Shown piece after piece: positions 22,678-30,931 of a stretch of 64,000 bases of DNA. Below the pieces are notes generated by a model, which saw only the letters and a list, made by a program, of their open reading frames with translations, did not search any database and was not told the DNA's origin. Source of the DNA: Siderastrea siderea (lineage: Eukaryota; Cnidaria; Anthozoa; Scleractinia; Rhizangiidae); contig OZ034971.1 in the NCBI GenBank assembly GCA_964030785.1, positions 11,646,579-11,710,578 of the forward strand, read 5' to 3'. Each line of letters begins with the position of its first letter. Within the stretch, counting starts at the first letter, position 1. The position numbers and the translations under genes were made by a program.

Positions 22678-23331
22678 TTATTCACTGTCGTATTGCAAAC
22701 GTCTCCGTCGGGACTGTTTGGTTTTGGTCCAATCTTCCCAACCGGGTAAAGGTTTTAATCGTTGCACTTCACGGGAGACGCCTTTGCCTTTGCCTTTGCC
22801 TTTGCCTTTACCACTCTCAGCTAACTTTTTTTCCAAAGCCTTGCGCTGTTCTCGAATGACTTGTAAACGCGTCCGGGTATCCCCTCGACTGGTGGAAGGT
22901 ATCTCTTCTCCTCGACTGGTAGAAGGTCTCTGTTCTCTTGCGCCTTCCCTGGTAGCAGGGGTAATGGGGGGTTTGGGAGCCGACGGACCTCCTTTTATCA
23001 TGCGCTTCAACCATTGTTCGACGGGTCCCGTCACCAAATCCCCGGCTTCTTCTTCTTCGCCTGGTGGACCACCCGGGGCACCCGGGGCACCAACCCCCAC
23101 CCCGCCAGGAAATTGACGAATGCGTTTGGTTAACTTGATTAATTCTTGACTCAACGGTTTGGTTTGAGCATTGACCAGGGCGGGGGGTAATTGGGGATTG
23201 GCTAACAAGACATGTTTTTTGGCGGCGAGCGTTGTGGCTTTGTTCAACAAGGCATTTTCGGTGAGTTCTCCTTTGTAATATTGAATGAGTTGTTCCAAGT
23301 CCTTTTGGGGAATCATGTAGACCTCGTCCAT
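22678..23331 (-). CDS. Conserved Polinton structural-type protein with Gly-Lys tract
   Basis: 217 residues. The N-terminal ~85 residues (YYKGELTENALLNKATTLAA; LTKRIRQFPGG) look like a segment common in animal Polintons/adintoviruses. A Gly/Pro/Glu linker follows, then two near-identical EIPSTSRG-type repeats, a coiled helix, and a GKGKGKGKGKG tract encoded by hexanucleotide repeats (CCTTTG on the plus strand, 22780-22812). Function is not known; a virion or core role is inferred from its place among capsid genes. It ends 3 bp before the PLA2 gene ATG and overlaps the upstream gene by 19 bp. Confidence 0.75.
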   Translation of the reverse strand: MDEVYMIPQKDLEQLIQYYKGELTENALLNKATTLAAKKHVLLANPQLPPALVNAQTKPLSQELIKLTKRIRQFPGGVGVGAPGAPGGPPGEEEEAGDLVTGPVEQWLKRMIKGGPSAPKPPITPATREGAREQRPSTSRGEEIPSTSRGDTRTRLQVIREQRKALEKKLAESGKGKGKGKGKGVSREVQRLKPLPGWEDWTKTKQSRRRRLQYDSE

Positions 23332-23543
23332 GGTCGTTGACTACAGTCGGGGCAAAGTTCCCCGTCTTCCTGGTCACGGCAACTCTTACAAAGACGGGCC
23401 CTCAAGATGTGTTGGTACTCTCGATACAACAGGTGATATTTATGCTTCCAATAATGACACTCGTCTTTCCACTTGTCGGTGGCCCGATTAGCCTCTTGTA
23501 ATAGAGTCATCCACGTGGCAAGGGTTAACGAACACATTGACAT
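23313..23543 (-). CDS. Small zinc-ribbon-like protein
   Basis: 76 residues if started at the ATG 23543, which overlaps the end of the upstream gene; the frame is open further but without a better ATG. It contains a Trp/Tyr-rich helix (DKWKDECHYWKHKYHLLYRE) and two CxxC pairs (CKSC, CPDC), likely one zinc ribbon. No family is recognised. It overlaps both neighbours, as expected in a compact viral block. Confidence 0.55.
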   Translation of the reverse strand: MSMCSLTLATWMTLLQEANRATDKWKDECHYWKHKYHLLYREYQHILRARLCKSCRDQEDGELCPDCSQRPWTRST

Positions 23544-23842
23544 AACACCTCGTGAAGTCCTTGAAACAACCCTTGTCCTTTTTGTCGGACTAACCACTGA
23601 CGACGTTTTTTGACGGAATGTTGACGACGCCCCAAATCACGTAGTACCTTTTTATAGGGTTGAAGTTTAGCCAGCATGGGTGGGGTGACAGGAATCTTGT
23701 TTTTTAAAAAGTTCAACACCAGTTCACTCACAGCATTGATTTGATCGGCATTGGCATGTTGTAACAACTCTTGACGTTTGGAACCATTGGCTTCTTGTAA
23801 CATGGACCGTAAAAACGGTAATTGACGTCGAAGACGTTGCAT
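23525..23842 (-). CDS. Conserved Polinton/adintovirus small helical protein
   Basis: 105 residues starting MQRLRRQLPFL. The pattern SKRQELLQHANADQINAVSE, then LNFLKNKIPVTP and a basic LRDLGRRQHSVKKRR tail, looks like a protein found repeatedly in animal Polintons, of unnamed function. No transmembrane segment is seen. It lies 3 bp after the 54-residue core gene and overlaps the next gene. Confidence 0.75.
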   Translation of the reverse strand: MQRLRRQLPFLRSMLQEANGSKRQELLQHANADQINAVSELVLNFLKNKIPVTPPMLAKLQPYKKVLRDLGRRQHSVKKRRQWLVRQKGQGLFQGLHEVLCQCVR

Positions 23843-23845
23843 CCT

Positions 23846-24010
23846 TTATCGGTGACGACGACGATACCGTTGATTGGCTTTTTGAATCGTGCGTTTTATA
23901 CGTTTATCCGTTTCCAAGGCCACGGCTTTCCCCAATCCTACCATAGCGGGCACCAATAGATTTAAAAAACCGCCTCGTTGACGACGGCGTCGTCTTCTCC
24001 TCCTCACCAT
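23846..24010 (-). CDS. Mu/pX-like core peptide (54 residues)
   Basis: ATG at 24010, TAA at 23848-23846. It starts with a run of Arg, then RQRGGF, a hydrophobic stretch (LNLLVPAMVGLGKAVAL) and a basic tail ending RYRRRHR. The layout matches the 62-residue protein at 29371-29559, including the GKAVAL motif, and resembles adenovirus pX/mu condensing proteins. It overlaps the upstream gene by 7 bp. Confidence 0.7.
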   Translation of the reverse strand: MVRRRRRRRRQRGGFLNLLVPAMVGLGKAVALETDKRIKRTIQKANQRYRRRHR

Positions 24011-24336
24011 GGTCGACCCGTCAATAGACGTTGAAGGGCTTTGTCTTGTTTGATGGCATCCCGCGTCTCTTTATAGCCTTGACGGGTATTGCGTTTGAAA
24101 TCTTGCCACCAACCCCCACCTCGTTGTCGTCGGTAATGTTGTACATTATCGGTAATGCCTTTCAAGGCTTGACCGCCTAATTTGCCTAAAGCCAGTCCAA
24201 ACCCAGGCGCTGGGCCTGATAGAAACATACTCATGCCATGGGCAATTTTATCCACCAAACGGGGTTTGCGACGCATTAAAGCCCCTCCTCTTTGTTTCCT
24301 TTTTCTGCGTCGTCGTCGTCGTCGTTGGACGGCCAT
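24004..24336 (-). CDS. Basic virion-core-type protein with two RQRGG-like sites
   Basis: 110 residues: Arg-rich start, KQRGGA near residue 16, a central amphipathic segment (FLSGPAPGFGLALGKLGG), a second site RRQRGGG near residue 70, and a charged helical tail. Two potential adenain sites imply maturation into three pieces. An adenovirus pVI- or pVII-like role is possible but not shown. It overlaps the next upstream gene by 61 bp. Confidence 0.65.
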   Translation of the reverse strand: MAVQRRRRRRRKRKQRGGALMRRKPRLVDKIAHGMSMFLSGPAPGFGLALGKLGGQALKGITDNVQHYRRQRGGGWWQDFKRNTRQGYKETRDAIKQDKALQRLLTGRPW

Positions 24337-24941
24337 GGTTCTAAGAGTGTGGGACTAGGAGGGAGCGGCTTTTTATGGATCCAATACTCTTTAGGTCTCA
24401 AGGGACGAGGACATCCATCTACATAGCATAGGCCTTCCAAGGGTTGGTACACAAAATGACCATGGTAATCTTGGAGACATCGTTTAGGTAACGGAGGGGT
24501 GAAATCCACAATGGTATCATCCAAGGTTTGCATCTTGATTAAAAATCGTTCCAGATCCTCCAAGGGAATACCCCGCACATGGGTTTTCAATTCGGTCAAG
24601 GCTTTGGCATAGGTGGTAAACGCAAATCGACTCATGGTCACTTTAAATCGGTATTGTTTAAAATCATTCCATCCTTTGACCACGGTCCCCACCGCCGCCA
24701 AACAGGCTACCAACGTACTGTTTTCCAAAAGGGGGCCCGCAATCATACCGGCAGCCATCAGGAGTAAGGCCATACCATTGAACAAGGCATTGATACACCT
24801 GTAATGATTCAACATTTTTCGATAACACCACCATTGTTGATGATAAAAGGCATACAAGGAATCCATGCGTTGTAATAATTCTGGGGGGAAGGGAAGACCA
24901 TGCTGTTTGGATCCATTCAATAACGACACGACGGTTTTCAT
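24276..24941 (-). CDS. Two-transmembrane protein (SLATT-like topology)
   Basis: 221 residues. After ~48 polar residues come two closely spaced hydrophobic helices (about residues 50-72 and 73-88), then a long cytosolic-type helical region (RFAFTTYAKALTELKTHVRG) and an acidic tail. Two adjacent TM helices followed by a helical domain recall SLATT proteins, but this rests on topology only. The ATG is 3 bp past the stop of the Gly/Ala gene, so they may be co-transcribed. Confidence 0.65.
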   Translation of the reverse strand: MKTVVSLLNGSKQHGLPFPPELLQRMDSLYAFYHQQWWCYRKMLNHYRCINALFNGMALLLMAAGMIAGPLLENSTLVACLAAVGTVVKGWNDFKQYRFKVTMSRFAFTTYAKALTELKTHVRGIPLEDLERFLIKMQTLDDTIVDFTPPLPKRCLQDYHGHFVYQPLEGLCYVDGCPRPLRPKEYWIHKKPLPPSPTLLEPWPSNDDDDDAEKGNKEEGL

Positions 24942-24943
24942 CT

Positions 24944-25951
24944 TTACGGCGAAACACGGGACGACGAGGTTTGTACGCTCGGTGCTCCTCCTTGTTTATA
25001 ACTGGTGACAATGCTATTGGTCATGGTGACATTAGCAATTTCACGTCCTTGGGCCAACTGTTCTTGATCTTGTAACAGCATACGTAAACGTCGTTGTAAA
25101 TCCGCTTGACGCAAGGTACGAGGGGGTGGAGTCCGAGATCCTCGAGGAGTGGAGGGACTGGAGGAAGGTGTCCTAGGTGAACCGGGGAAAAGTCGTCGTC
25201 GTCGTCTACCACGTCGACCACCACGACGGCCACCACCACCGCCACCGCCACCACCACCACCTCCACCTGCTCCACCACCAGCTCCACCTGCTCAACCGCC
25301 AGCACCACCAGCACCACCAGCAGCACCACCACCAGCTCCACCTGCTCCACCACCAGCACCACCAGCACCAGCTCCACTTGCTCCACCACCAGCACCCCCA
25401 GCACCAGCTCCACCTGCTCCACCACCTGCTCCACCATCACCAGCTCCACCAGCACCACCAGCACCACCAGCACCACGTCCACCACCTCTAGTCCTAGGAC
25501 CACGGCGTCCCCCACGTCCATCACCACTTCCCCCACGTCCATTACCCCCTGCACCCGCTGCTGTCCGAGCACCTGCCACTGTTCTTCTTCTTCGTGGATC
25601 GGGCGACACCCGTGCGCTTCCCCAAGTAAGGGGGCTGTCCACGGAAGACGGTGGGGTGGTCTGTATACTACCGAATGATTGACTTCCTGCACTTCCTACC
25701 CCAGCTGGGGAAGAGGCCTGGGCAGGGGGCGCACCATCTCCACCGATAGGGGGGATGGACTCCATAAAGTCCCAGAGGGGATCAGGGTGCATTTCCTCCA
25801 TGGCGACGTCGAGAAGGCCTTGGTCTCCCGTGAAATACAAATCTTGCCAGGCGCTTGTGGACATTTGATTGCCGCTGGCCGCCCCCACCCCCGCCGGGGA
25901 CACGGTATCGTACGATTGCGGAGGTTGACGGTCATCATCATCATCGGCCAT
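24944..25951 (-). pseudogene. Gly/Ala-repeat structural-type protein with one nonsense codon
   Basis: A 336-codon frame from ATG 25951 to TAA 24946-24944, interrupted only by TGA at 25294-25292. Domains: an acidic N-terminus (MADDDDDRQPPQSYD), a linker, a Gly/Ala/Arg tract of about 120 residues encoded by (GCT/GCA-CCA)n on the plus strand, an RRGGRRGRRRRR basic patch, and a C-terminal region (LRMLLQDQEQLAQGREIANV) that looks conserved in Polintons. The stop falls inside the repeat, where neighbouring units read GGA, so one substitution explains it. Readthrough cannot be excluded. TATAAA at 25995-25990 serves it. Confidence 0.75.
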
Positions 25952-25989
25952 GGTTTGCTTTCTCTTTTTACCTGTTCCAAGGGGGTGCC

Positions 25990-25995
25990 TTTATA
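25990..25995 (-). promoter_or_regulatory. TATA box of the Gly/Ala gene
   Basis: TATAAA on the minus strand, overlapping the end of the ATPase gene and 39 bp before ATG 25951. Confidence 0.65.
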
Positions 25996-26644
25996 GTTGT
26001 TTTTGATAGGTGCGAGTCCATCCTTCGTCTTTTAAGAGGTGACTCAATACACGTTGTTGATCGGACGAGGCCGGATGTAAATCCAAGACCAAATACCCAT
26101 ACGGTCGTGTGGTGGCTTGATGAAACGTCTCCAACGTGTCTTTCCAAGTGGTCGGAAACGATTGAAGCATGACATTGCGTACCCCTAATTGATCTCGGGG
26201 GTTCTTGAACGCCACGATGTAATGGGCATTGCGGGATATACTTTTTGCATAGCGGCCCACGGGAAACATGTCTTGGCACAAGTATAGGACGGTCACCCCT
26301 TGATGATGCGAATGTTTGGTGAATAAATCCAACACGCGTTTATCGTGACTGCCTTCATCCATTAAATCATCCAAGACCAGGACCCCATGTCCTTCAGGAA
26401 ACCATTGGACCAATGCCTCATGATCGGGAATCCCTTCGTGAAACACCACCCCTTGATCTTGCATGCCTTGAAATCGATCTTGCCAGGCCCCATAACAATA
26501 ATGCATTTGGGTCGGTGGACTTTCAAACAACTCCGGGTTGTCTACCAAGAGTTTTTCCGTAAACACAGTTTTACCACATCCCGAAGGACCCACCACCAAG
26601 ATAGAGGAAGGAGTATGAAAACGAAACGGTTTCCCCGTTTGCAT
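25991..26644 (-). CDS. FtsK/HerA-type genome-packaging ATPase (A32-like)
   Basis: 217 residues, the usual length for Polinton packaging ATPases. Walker A is GPSGCGKT (residues 19-26) and Walker B is VLVLDDLMD (88-96). A sensor-like region follows (TVLYLCQDMFP), then IVAFKNPRDQ. It would translocate element DNA into preformed capsids. Neighbours are the tRNA-like gene and protease upstream and the Gly/Ala gene downstream. The frame is intact. Confidence 0.95.
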   Translation of the reverse strand: MQTGKPFRFHTPSSILVVGPSGCGKTVFTEKLLVDNPELFESPPTQMHYCYGAWQDRFQGMQDQGVVFHEGIPDHEALVQWFPEGHGVLVLDDLMDEGSHDKRVLDLFTKHSHHQGVTVLYLCQDMFPVGRYAKSISRNAHYIVAFKNPRDQLGVRNVMLQSFPTTWKDTLETFHQATTRPYGYLVLDLHPASSDQQRVLSHLLKDEGWTRTYQKQL

Positions 26645-26685
26645 GATGACGAACTACCCTTAGAAAAAAAAAGGCACCTTTTTAT

Positions 26686-26773
26686 TGGAATCGGTGGGAC
26701 TCGAACCCACGCACGACCCTCCTCATGTATTCGAGGGGGGATCCAAAGGCTCTACCCACTGAGCTACGACTCC
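26686..26773 (-). tRNA. tRNA-like gene, isotype undetermined
   Basis: 88 nt. The 7-bp acceptor stem pairs GGAGTCG with CGATTCC (one G-T) plus discriminator A. D arm: GCTC AGTGGGTA GAGC, a good A box. T arm: GTGGG TTCGAGT CCCAC, a perfect B box (GGTTCGAGTCC). A T9 run on the transcript strand 3' of it (26672-26664) is a Pol III terminator. The central 37 nt do not fit a normal anticodon arm; they form a GC-rich hairpin (CCCTC...GAGG), so an intron, a degenerate arm or a true tRNA mimic are possible. It lies in the 110-bp gap between protease and ATPase genes. Confidence 0.7.
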
Positions 26774-26801
26774 GACACCACTTTTTTCCAACAAATTTTA
26801 T

Positions 26802-27341
26802 TTAACCATTACATTGATGATACGGATGACAACACAGTTGATACCATCTGGCTTCTTGGCCTACAATCAATTGTTGAAGGCGTTGACCGGCTTGATGGTC
26901 ATTACTAACATAATCATGATCCGAAAACTCATTTAAAAACTCTTGCAAGGTCCGTCCACGGGCTTTGGCTTTCAAATACAATAAGGCGTAATCACCACAA
27001 CTCTTGCTTGAAATGGCTTGGAGGGACTTGCCATTGGTCACCACATACTTCCAATGTTGGACGATCCAATCTCGTAACGGGGTAGCTTGCACGTACGTAT
27101 CCAATGGCAAAGCATAACTGTCCAGGACTTCACACACCTTTCCATCCGTCCACACCGCTAACCAATGTTGTCCCGGTTGATCGTGTGGGTCGGTATTCAC
27201 AATGTACCCTTGGGGTTGGGTCTTGACAGGACTCTTGGGTAAACGATCACAGGCCACGGTTCCGTAAAAGACAGGGTTCAATTGGGGGTCGTCTCGGGCT
27301 AAATAATCCAATTGCACATTATTCAAGGCCACATGTTCCAT
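26802..27341 (-). CDS. Adenain-like cysteine protease (maturation protease)
   Basis: 179 residues from ATG 27341 (strong context GAAATGG), 4 bp after the capsid gene stop; the frame is open upstream into the capsid gene but that ATG is less likely. The C5/Ulp1-type triad is visible: His in GQHWLAVW, Asp in CEVLDSYALP, Cys in SKSCGDYALLYL. It would cleave capsid and core precursors, probably at the RQRGG-type sites in the small basic proteins here. AATAAA overlaps its stop codon (26802-26797). Intact. Confidence 0.93.
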   Translation of the reverse strand: MEHVALNNVQLDYLARDDPQLNPVFYGTVACDRLPKSPVKTQPQGYIVNTDPHDQPGQHWLAVWTDGKVCEVLDSYALPLDTYVQATPLRDWIVQHWKYVVTNGKSLQAISSKSCGDYALLYLKAKARGRTLQEFLNEFSDHDYVSNDHQAGQRLQQLIVGQEARWYQLCCHPYHQCNG

Positions 27342-27345
27342 TTCT

Positions 27346-28746
27346 TCAGTGCTGGTAAATGTTATACAACACGGCTCCGTTCCTGTCAATCTCCAGCAAA
27401 TTCTCAAATTCTCCATACACGAGTACGGTTATATTGACACCGGGGGCGGCTCCAAATTCCAACACCAGTTGTAAATCACCCGTTTGCTTGGGGTTGAGGT
27501 TTTGACTGTCAGCACATCCATTGGCCACATTGTCAAACATGTACAAGGTACAATTTTTAGCTTGGCCCCAATCCAGCAGTTCTACCATGTTGCCTTTCTT
27601 TTTACACCAAGCACCACTGGCTTGCAGAAAACGGAAGTAGCCTAGATTATCTCGGGTGCCATTGTTGTGCACTAACTGGAGGGTTTCATAAGGGTACTCT
27701 TCTCCTTTGACAATCTGTTTAATGGAGGTCAGACCAAATTTCTGGAAACAGAAAGGATCTCGGGTCACATCTCCATTGAAGGCACGGCTGTCCAGTAACC
27801 CCACAATCAATCGGTCAGGTATTCTGTTTTGAAACAGGTTCGGGATATCAAAGCGGACCAGGTTGTTTTGCATGCTAAAGGTCCGGATTTCACTGCGGAC
27901 GGTCGGGTAAGCAGCCACTTCTCCTTCATTGTGTCTTTTGCTAGATATACTCTGGTAGATGGCGTCATTCAAACGCAGTTGACAGAGATGAAACCGTAGT
28001 TTCACATCCCCTTCCATCAATCGGCCGGCTAGAGCTACTCCATTCAAAAACAGGCTGGGGCCATTGAAATGAAATTTCATCTTGATTTCGATACCAGGCA
28101 CCAACAGTTTGCCAGTGTGAAAGACTTCCAAGTGCAGGGTAAACACTAGACTGTGGGTGGCACCTCCAGCATACTTGGCCACTTCAGCTACCATGGCGTT
28201 AAAGGCCCCTTTGTGATTGGCAGGCAGATCTTGCCAATGTTGATGGTTTCCTGCTTTGTCTGTGTTGGTGGCGGTCCATTGGGGTGGGAAATCCACTTGA
28301 TTGAACCATCCTTGGGGTCCTAACACGGTCTTGCCATCTTCTCGGTCATAATTCAGCAAGGTTTCTAGGTAAGCTTTGTAATGATACGTGTCGGATTGAG
28401 GACTGATCAACGTGCCATTCAACTGCAAGTCAATTTGTTTGATGATGGAATGGGCCAAATTATTAACGGGCCACAATTTCTGCGCGGCCACCAAGTTCCC
28501 GGCATCATCCTTTTTCAAACTCAATTCCATGGTAAAGTAACTGCGTCCCAAATCCACAAAATCGTCCAATCCCGGAATGATGAATTCCATGGGATTGATA
28601 CCCGTGGTGGTGGGTTGAATGGTGACCATGCGATAGGCATTGATGCTAATGTCGGTCGGTGGCACCTTGAAAATCCGTAATGCAGGGTTGACGGTCCCTT
28701 CGGAACGCTCGTGAGCCGGGGCGGTTTGTGTACTCACGTCAGGCAT
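27346..28746 (-). CDS. Major capsid protein (double jelly-roll hexon-like)
   Basis: 466 residues, the typical size of Polinton/adintovirus major capsid proteins. Recognisable stretches include VDLGRSYFTMELSLKK, NNLAHSIIKQIDLQLNGTLI and YKAYLETLLNYDREDGKT, matching the N-terminal jelly roll of this family. Trimers would form pseudo-hexameric capsomers. TATAAAA at 28795-28789 lies inside the upstream gene, 43 bp before the ATG. Intact, no frameshift. Confidence 0.93.
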   Translation of the reverse strand: MPDVSTQTAPAHERSEGTVNPALRIFKVPPTDISINAYRMVTIQPTTTGINPMEFIIPGLDDFVDLGRSYFTMELSLKKDDAGNLVAAQKLWPVNNLAHSIIKQIDLQLNGTLISPQSDTYHYKAYLETLLNYDREDGKTVLGPQGWFNQVDFPPQWTATNTDKAGNHQHWQDLPANHKGAFNAMVAEVAKYAGGATHSLVFTLHLEVFHTGKLLVPGIEIKMKFHFNGPSLFLNGVALAGRLMEGDVKLRFHLCQLRLNDAIYQSISSKRHNEGEVAAYPTVRSEIRTFSMQNNLVRFDIPNLFQNRIPDRLIVGLLDSRAFNGDVTRDPFCFQKFGLTSIKQIVKGEEYPYETLQLVHNNGTRDNLGYFRFLQASGAWCKKKGNMVELLDWGQAKNCTLYMFDNVANGCADSQNLNPKQTGDLQLVLEFGAAPGVNITVLVYGEFENLLEIDRNGAVLYNIYQH

Positions 28747-28748
28747 GT

Positions 28749-28973
28749 TTAACGTCGTCGAGTGGTACCCCGTCGTCGTCGTGAGGGGTTTTTATAGCGT
28801 CGTCGTGCTAAACGTTGTCTCAAATCAAACCCGGGGACTCTCATCACCTCGGGACTTAACCAGCCACCACGTTGTCGTCGTCGCATGAGTTTCCAAAACG
28901 GATACAGTCCACCCCATTGAGACAACCCTCGATCACTACGAATTCGTCGAGGTCGTGAATGCACGGGTTCCAT
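28749..28973 (-). CDS. Basic core-type protein with RQRGGW
   Basis: 74 residues from ATG 28973 (upstream open codons lack an ATG). Arg-rich at both ends with MRRRQRGGWLSPE near the middle, so cleavage by the protease would release a basic C-terminal piece. It lies 4 bp after the 108-residue gene and 2 bp before the capsid ATG; it carries the capsid TATA box inside its own frame. Confidence 0.65.
   Translation of the reverse strand: MEPVHSRPRRIRSDRGLSQWGGLYPFWKLMRRRQRGGWLSPEVMRVPGFDLRQRLARRRYKNPSRRRRGTTRRR
28789..28795 (-). promoter_or_regulatory. TATA box of the capsid gene
   Basis: TATAAAA on the minus strand, 43 bp before ATG 28746. Confidence 0.75.
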
Positions 28974-28977
28974 GTTT

Positions 28978-29304
28978 TCACACTCCCAAAATATCACGTG
29001 CACGTTTGGTTTGTTTGGGAAATAAGGCAGTGGCTACACGCACGGCGTCTTTCACGTTCTTATGACTCAACGCTTTCTTGGCTTGTTTGGTGATTTCCTT
29101 TTTAAGGACGTCTTCGGCTTTGCGTTTGATACCTCGTGTCAAACCCGTTTCCAAGCCTCTCTTGATATTACTAGGCAATTTTAAAGGATTTCGCGTCCTT
29201 ATAAGACCTTGCAACCCCCCACGCATCAGATCCGTCATCACTCCTTTGCCTTGTTGATCATACCACTCGTCGGTTCGAAATCGTGTCAAACTTCCCCCAC
29301 GCAT
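28978..29304 (-). CDS. Core-type protein with MRGG sites
   Basis: 108 residues beginning MRGGSLTRF, with LMRGGLQGL near residue 27, both close to the (M/L/I)xGG consensus cut by adenain. The remainder is Lys/Arg-rich and helical (KAEDVLKKEITKQAKKALS). A DNA-binding core precursor is inferred. It has its own TATA at 29364-29358. Confidence 0.65.
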   Translation of the reverse strand: MRGGSLTRFRTDEWYDQQGKGVMTDLMRGGLQGLIRTRNPLKLPSNIKRGLETGLTRGIKRKAEDVLKKEITKQAKKALSHKNVKDAVRVATALFPKQTKRARDILGV

Positions 29305-29357
29305 GGTGCCTTCTTCACCAGGGATAAACGTTTTGTCTGTGCTTCACGTGACCCCCT

Positions 29358-29364
29358 TTTTATA
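29358..29364 (-). promoter_or_regulatory. TATA box of the 108-residue core gene
   Basis: TATAAAA, 54 bp before ATG 29304, next to a CACGTG at 29345-29350. Confidence 0.7.
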
Positions 29365-29370
29365 CCGTCA

Positions 29371-29559
29371 TCATCGTCGCCGCTTTTTCCGAAAAGCGGC
29401 TTCCAACCCTTTTTTAGCCCCGTAACTCGCGGCACCACTTGCGGCACCCAACGCCACAGCTTTTCCTCCAGCGATCAAGGCTGGAATGAGGGCCGCCAGG
29501 GGCAAGAGACCCCCTCGTTGCCTTCTTCGTCTCCTTCGACGCACTCTTGTCTTGGGCAT
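29371..29559 (-). CDS. Mu/pX-like core peptide (62 residues)
   Basis: Arg-rich start, RQRGGLL cleavage-like site, a hydrophobic Ala/Leu/Ile stretch (PLAALIPALIAGGKAVALG), and a basic end (FRKKRRR). The architecture is that of adenovirus pX/mu and of core peptides in adintoviruses. Paralogous in layout to the 54-residue peptide at 23846-24010. TATA at 29596-29590. Confidence 0.75.
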   Translation of the reverse strand: MPKTRVRRRRRRRQRGGLLPLAALIPALIAGGKAVALGAASGAASYGAKKGLEAAFRKKRRR

Positions 29560-29589
29560 CTTTGTTTGTTTTCACAACTCTTGTTTTCT

Positions 29590-29596
29590 TTTTATA
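29590..29596 (-). promoter_or_regulatory. TATA box of the 62-residue core gene
   Basis: TATAAAA, 31 bp before ATG 29559. Confidence 0.75.
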
Positions 29597-29597
29597 C

Positions 29598-29834
29598 TCA
29601 CATGAGGTTGCACGTAAACGATTCCCCCGCCCACCGTTTGCGTTTCCCACTTCGCATTTCTTCCATACGTTTCTTCGTTGATCTTAGGTAATTCTTTTTG
29701 GCTAACTTTTCTACCCCTTTGGTGATGGACCAAGCGGCCTTAGGAATCCCGGCAATCACCGCGTTGACCCCTTCCCCCGCTTGTGGACGCTGTGGTCGTC
29801 GTCGTCGTCGTCGTCGTCGTCGTTTCGGAGGCAT
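29598..29834 (-). CDS. Basic core-type protein (78 residues)
   Basis: Starts MPPKRRRRRRRRR (encoded by a GTC repeat on the plus strand), then PQAGEGVNAVIAGIPKAAW, a possible cleavage region, and a Lys/Arg-rich tail. Weak TATA-like CATAAAA near 29868. Core or DNA-condensing role inferred. Confidence 0.65.
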   Translation of the reverse strand: MPPKRRRRRRRRRPQRPQAGEGVNAVIAGIPKAAWSITKGVEKLAKKNYLRSTKKRMEEMRSGKRKRWAGESFTCNLM

Positions 29835-29867
29835 GATTGATTTGGGTTCCCTTCTCGTCTCTCTTTT

Positions 29868-30917
29868 TTATGTCTTTTTGAAGTGTAACGTGACAATGGT
29901 ATGACCTTCACCAAACTTGACCAAGTCTCCTCCTCTACCAATGGTTTCAGCCACTTGAACGTGAATCATTTCCACCACCTCGTTACGAAGAGACATGTAT
30001 TGAATGTGTAACGGTTCAAAATACAGGTTGCCGCGTGCTTCACGCTTGTACTGAATTTCACGTAACAAATCAGTCACGCGATTGCCCACCACCGTGCTGC
30101 CTGCCACGTCGGAGTACACGTGCAACGATCGTGTGGGTTCACCCACCACTGAACGAAACGCCACATTCAAGTTGGTGAAACGCCACCCACAACTCATACT
30201 CAATTGTAAATAATCCGGTAAAATAGAACGCACCGTCCAAAAGACCGCGTTCCCCTGACCGTCGGTGACATCGTTCCAATCATTGTCAGCGGGTTTTGTC
30301 ATGTTGGGGATTTGATCCCCCATGAATTCTTGTTGTAAGTTCGGTCCCAAAATCAACCCACTGCTAATTTTACGTAACCATCCCATCTTGAGCGCTAACT
30401 TGGTGTAGATGGTCAGGGCTGGCGTGTCGGTGCCACAATGACAGATATTGGTGTTGTCGATGAGCAGATCCTCGCCTTCCCACTTGAACTTGACGTAGGT
30501 GTGTTTGCCTTGATCATTGGTAAACCGACCCCCTTGAACGGCCGTTTCCATACGTTGTTGTTCCAAGTGAGCAATGATGGCTTTCATGAAACTCACGCCA
30601 TCCACCACCCAATCCAAATCTTTCACGTCATTGATGATGCTTCGCGCGGTGTCTACTCGCGAGGTCATTTCCCCGTCTTTTGCACCCGGTTTGGGATAGG
30701 TTTGGGCCCAGGACACCCCCATGACGTACCCATTTTTCTTCACCAACTCATACAAATTGACGCGAGCATCTGGTAAGGAAATGGCACTCAACCCCACTTG
30801 CCAACCACCTCCCGTGAGCTGTAACGGTTGAGGTAAACGAATCTTGAAGGAATTGGGTTGGTTGTTGGGAAATTCACGTCGGTTGGCATGACTCGGTAAC
30901 GTCACGTAGAACGACAT
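29868..30917 (-). CDS. Penton-like minor capsid protein, copy 1
   Basis: 349 residues from ATG 30917; upstream in-frame codons overlap the previous gene and lack an ATG. It begins MSFYVTLPSHANRREFP, an N-terminal motif of a widespread Polinton protein, and ends with FEPLHIQYMSLRNEVVE and LVKFGEGHTIVTLHF. It is clearly paralogous to the next gene over its whole length. A penton/minor-capsid role is likely from position and family, but I cannot verify the fold. Confidence 0.75.
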   Translation of the reverse strand: MSFYVTLPSHANRREFPNNQPNSFKIRLPQPLQLTGGGWQVGLSAISLPDARVNLYELVKKNGYVMGVSWAQTYPKPGAKDGEMTSRVDTARSIINDVKDLDWVVDGVSFMKAIIAHLEQQRMETAVQGGRFTNDQGKHTYVKFKWEGEDLLIDNTNICHCGTDTPALTIYTKLALKMGWLRKISSGLILGPNLQQEFMGDQIPNMTKPADNDWNDVTDGQGNAVFWTVRSILPDYLQLSMSCGWRFTNLNVAFRSVVGEPTRSLHVYSDVAGSTVVGNRVTDLLREIQYKREARGNLYFEPLHIQYMSLRNEVVEMIHVQVAETIGRGGDLVKFGEGHTIVTLHFKKT

Positions 30918-30931
30918 GTTGTCTTTGTTCT

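Noticed and set aside
25149..25682. Proline-rich plus-strand open frame of 177 codons
   Set aside because: It is the antisense of the Gly/Ala repeat gene; CCA/GCA repeats stay open in several frames.
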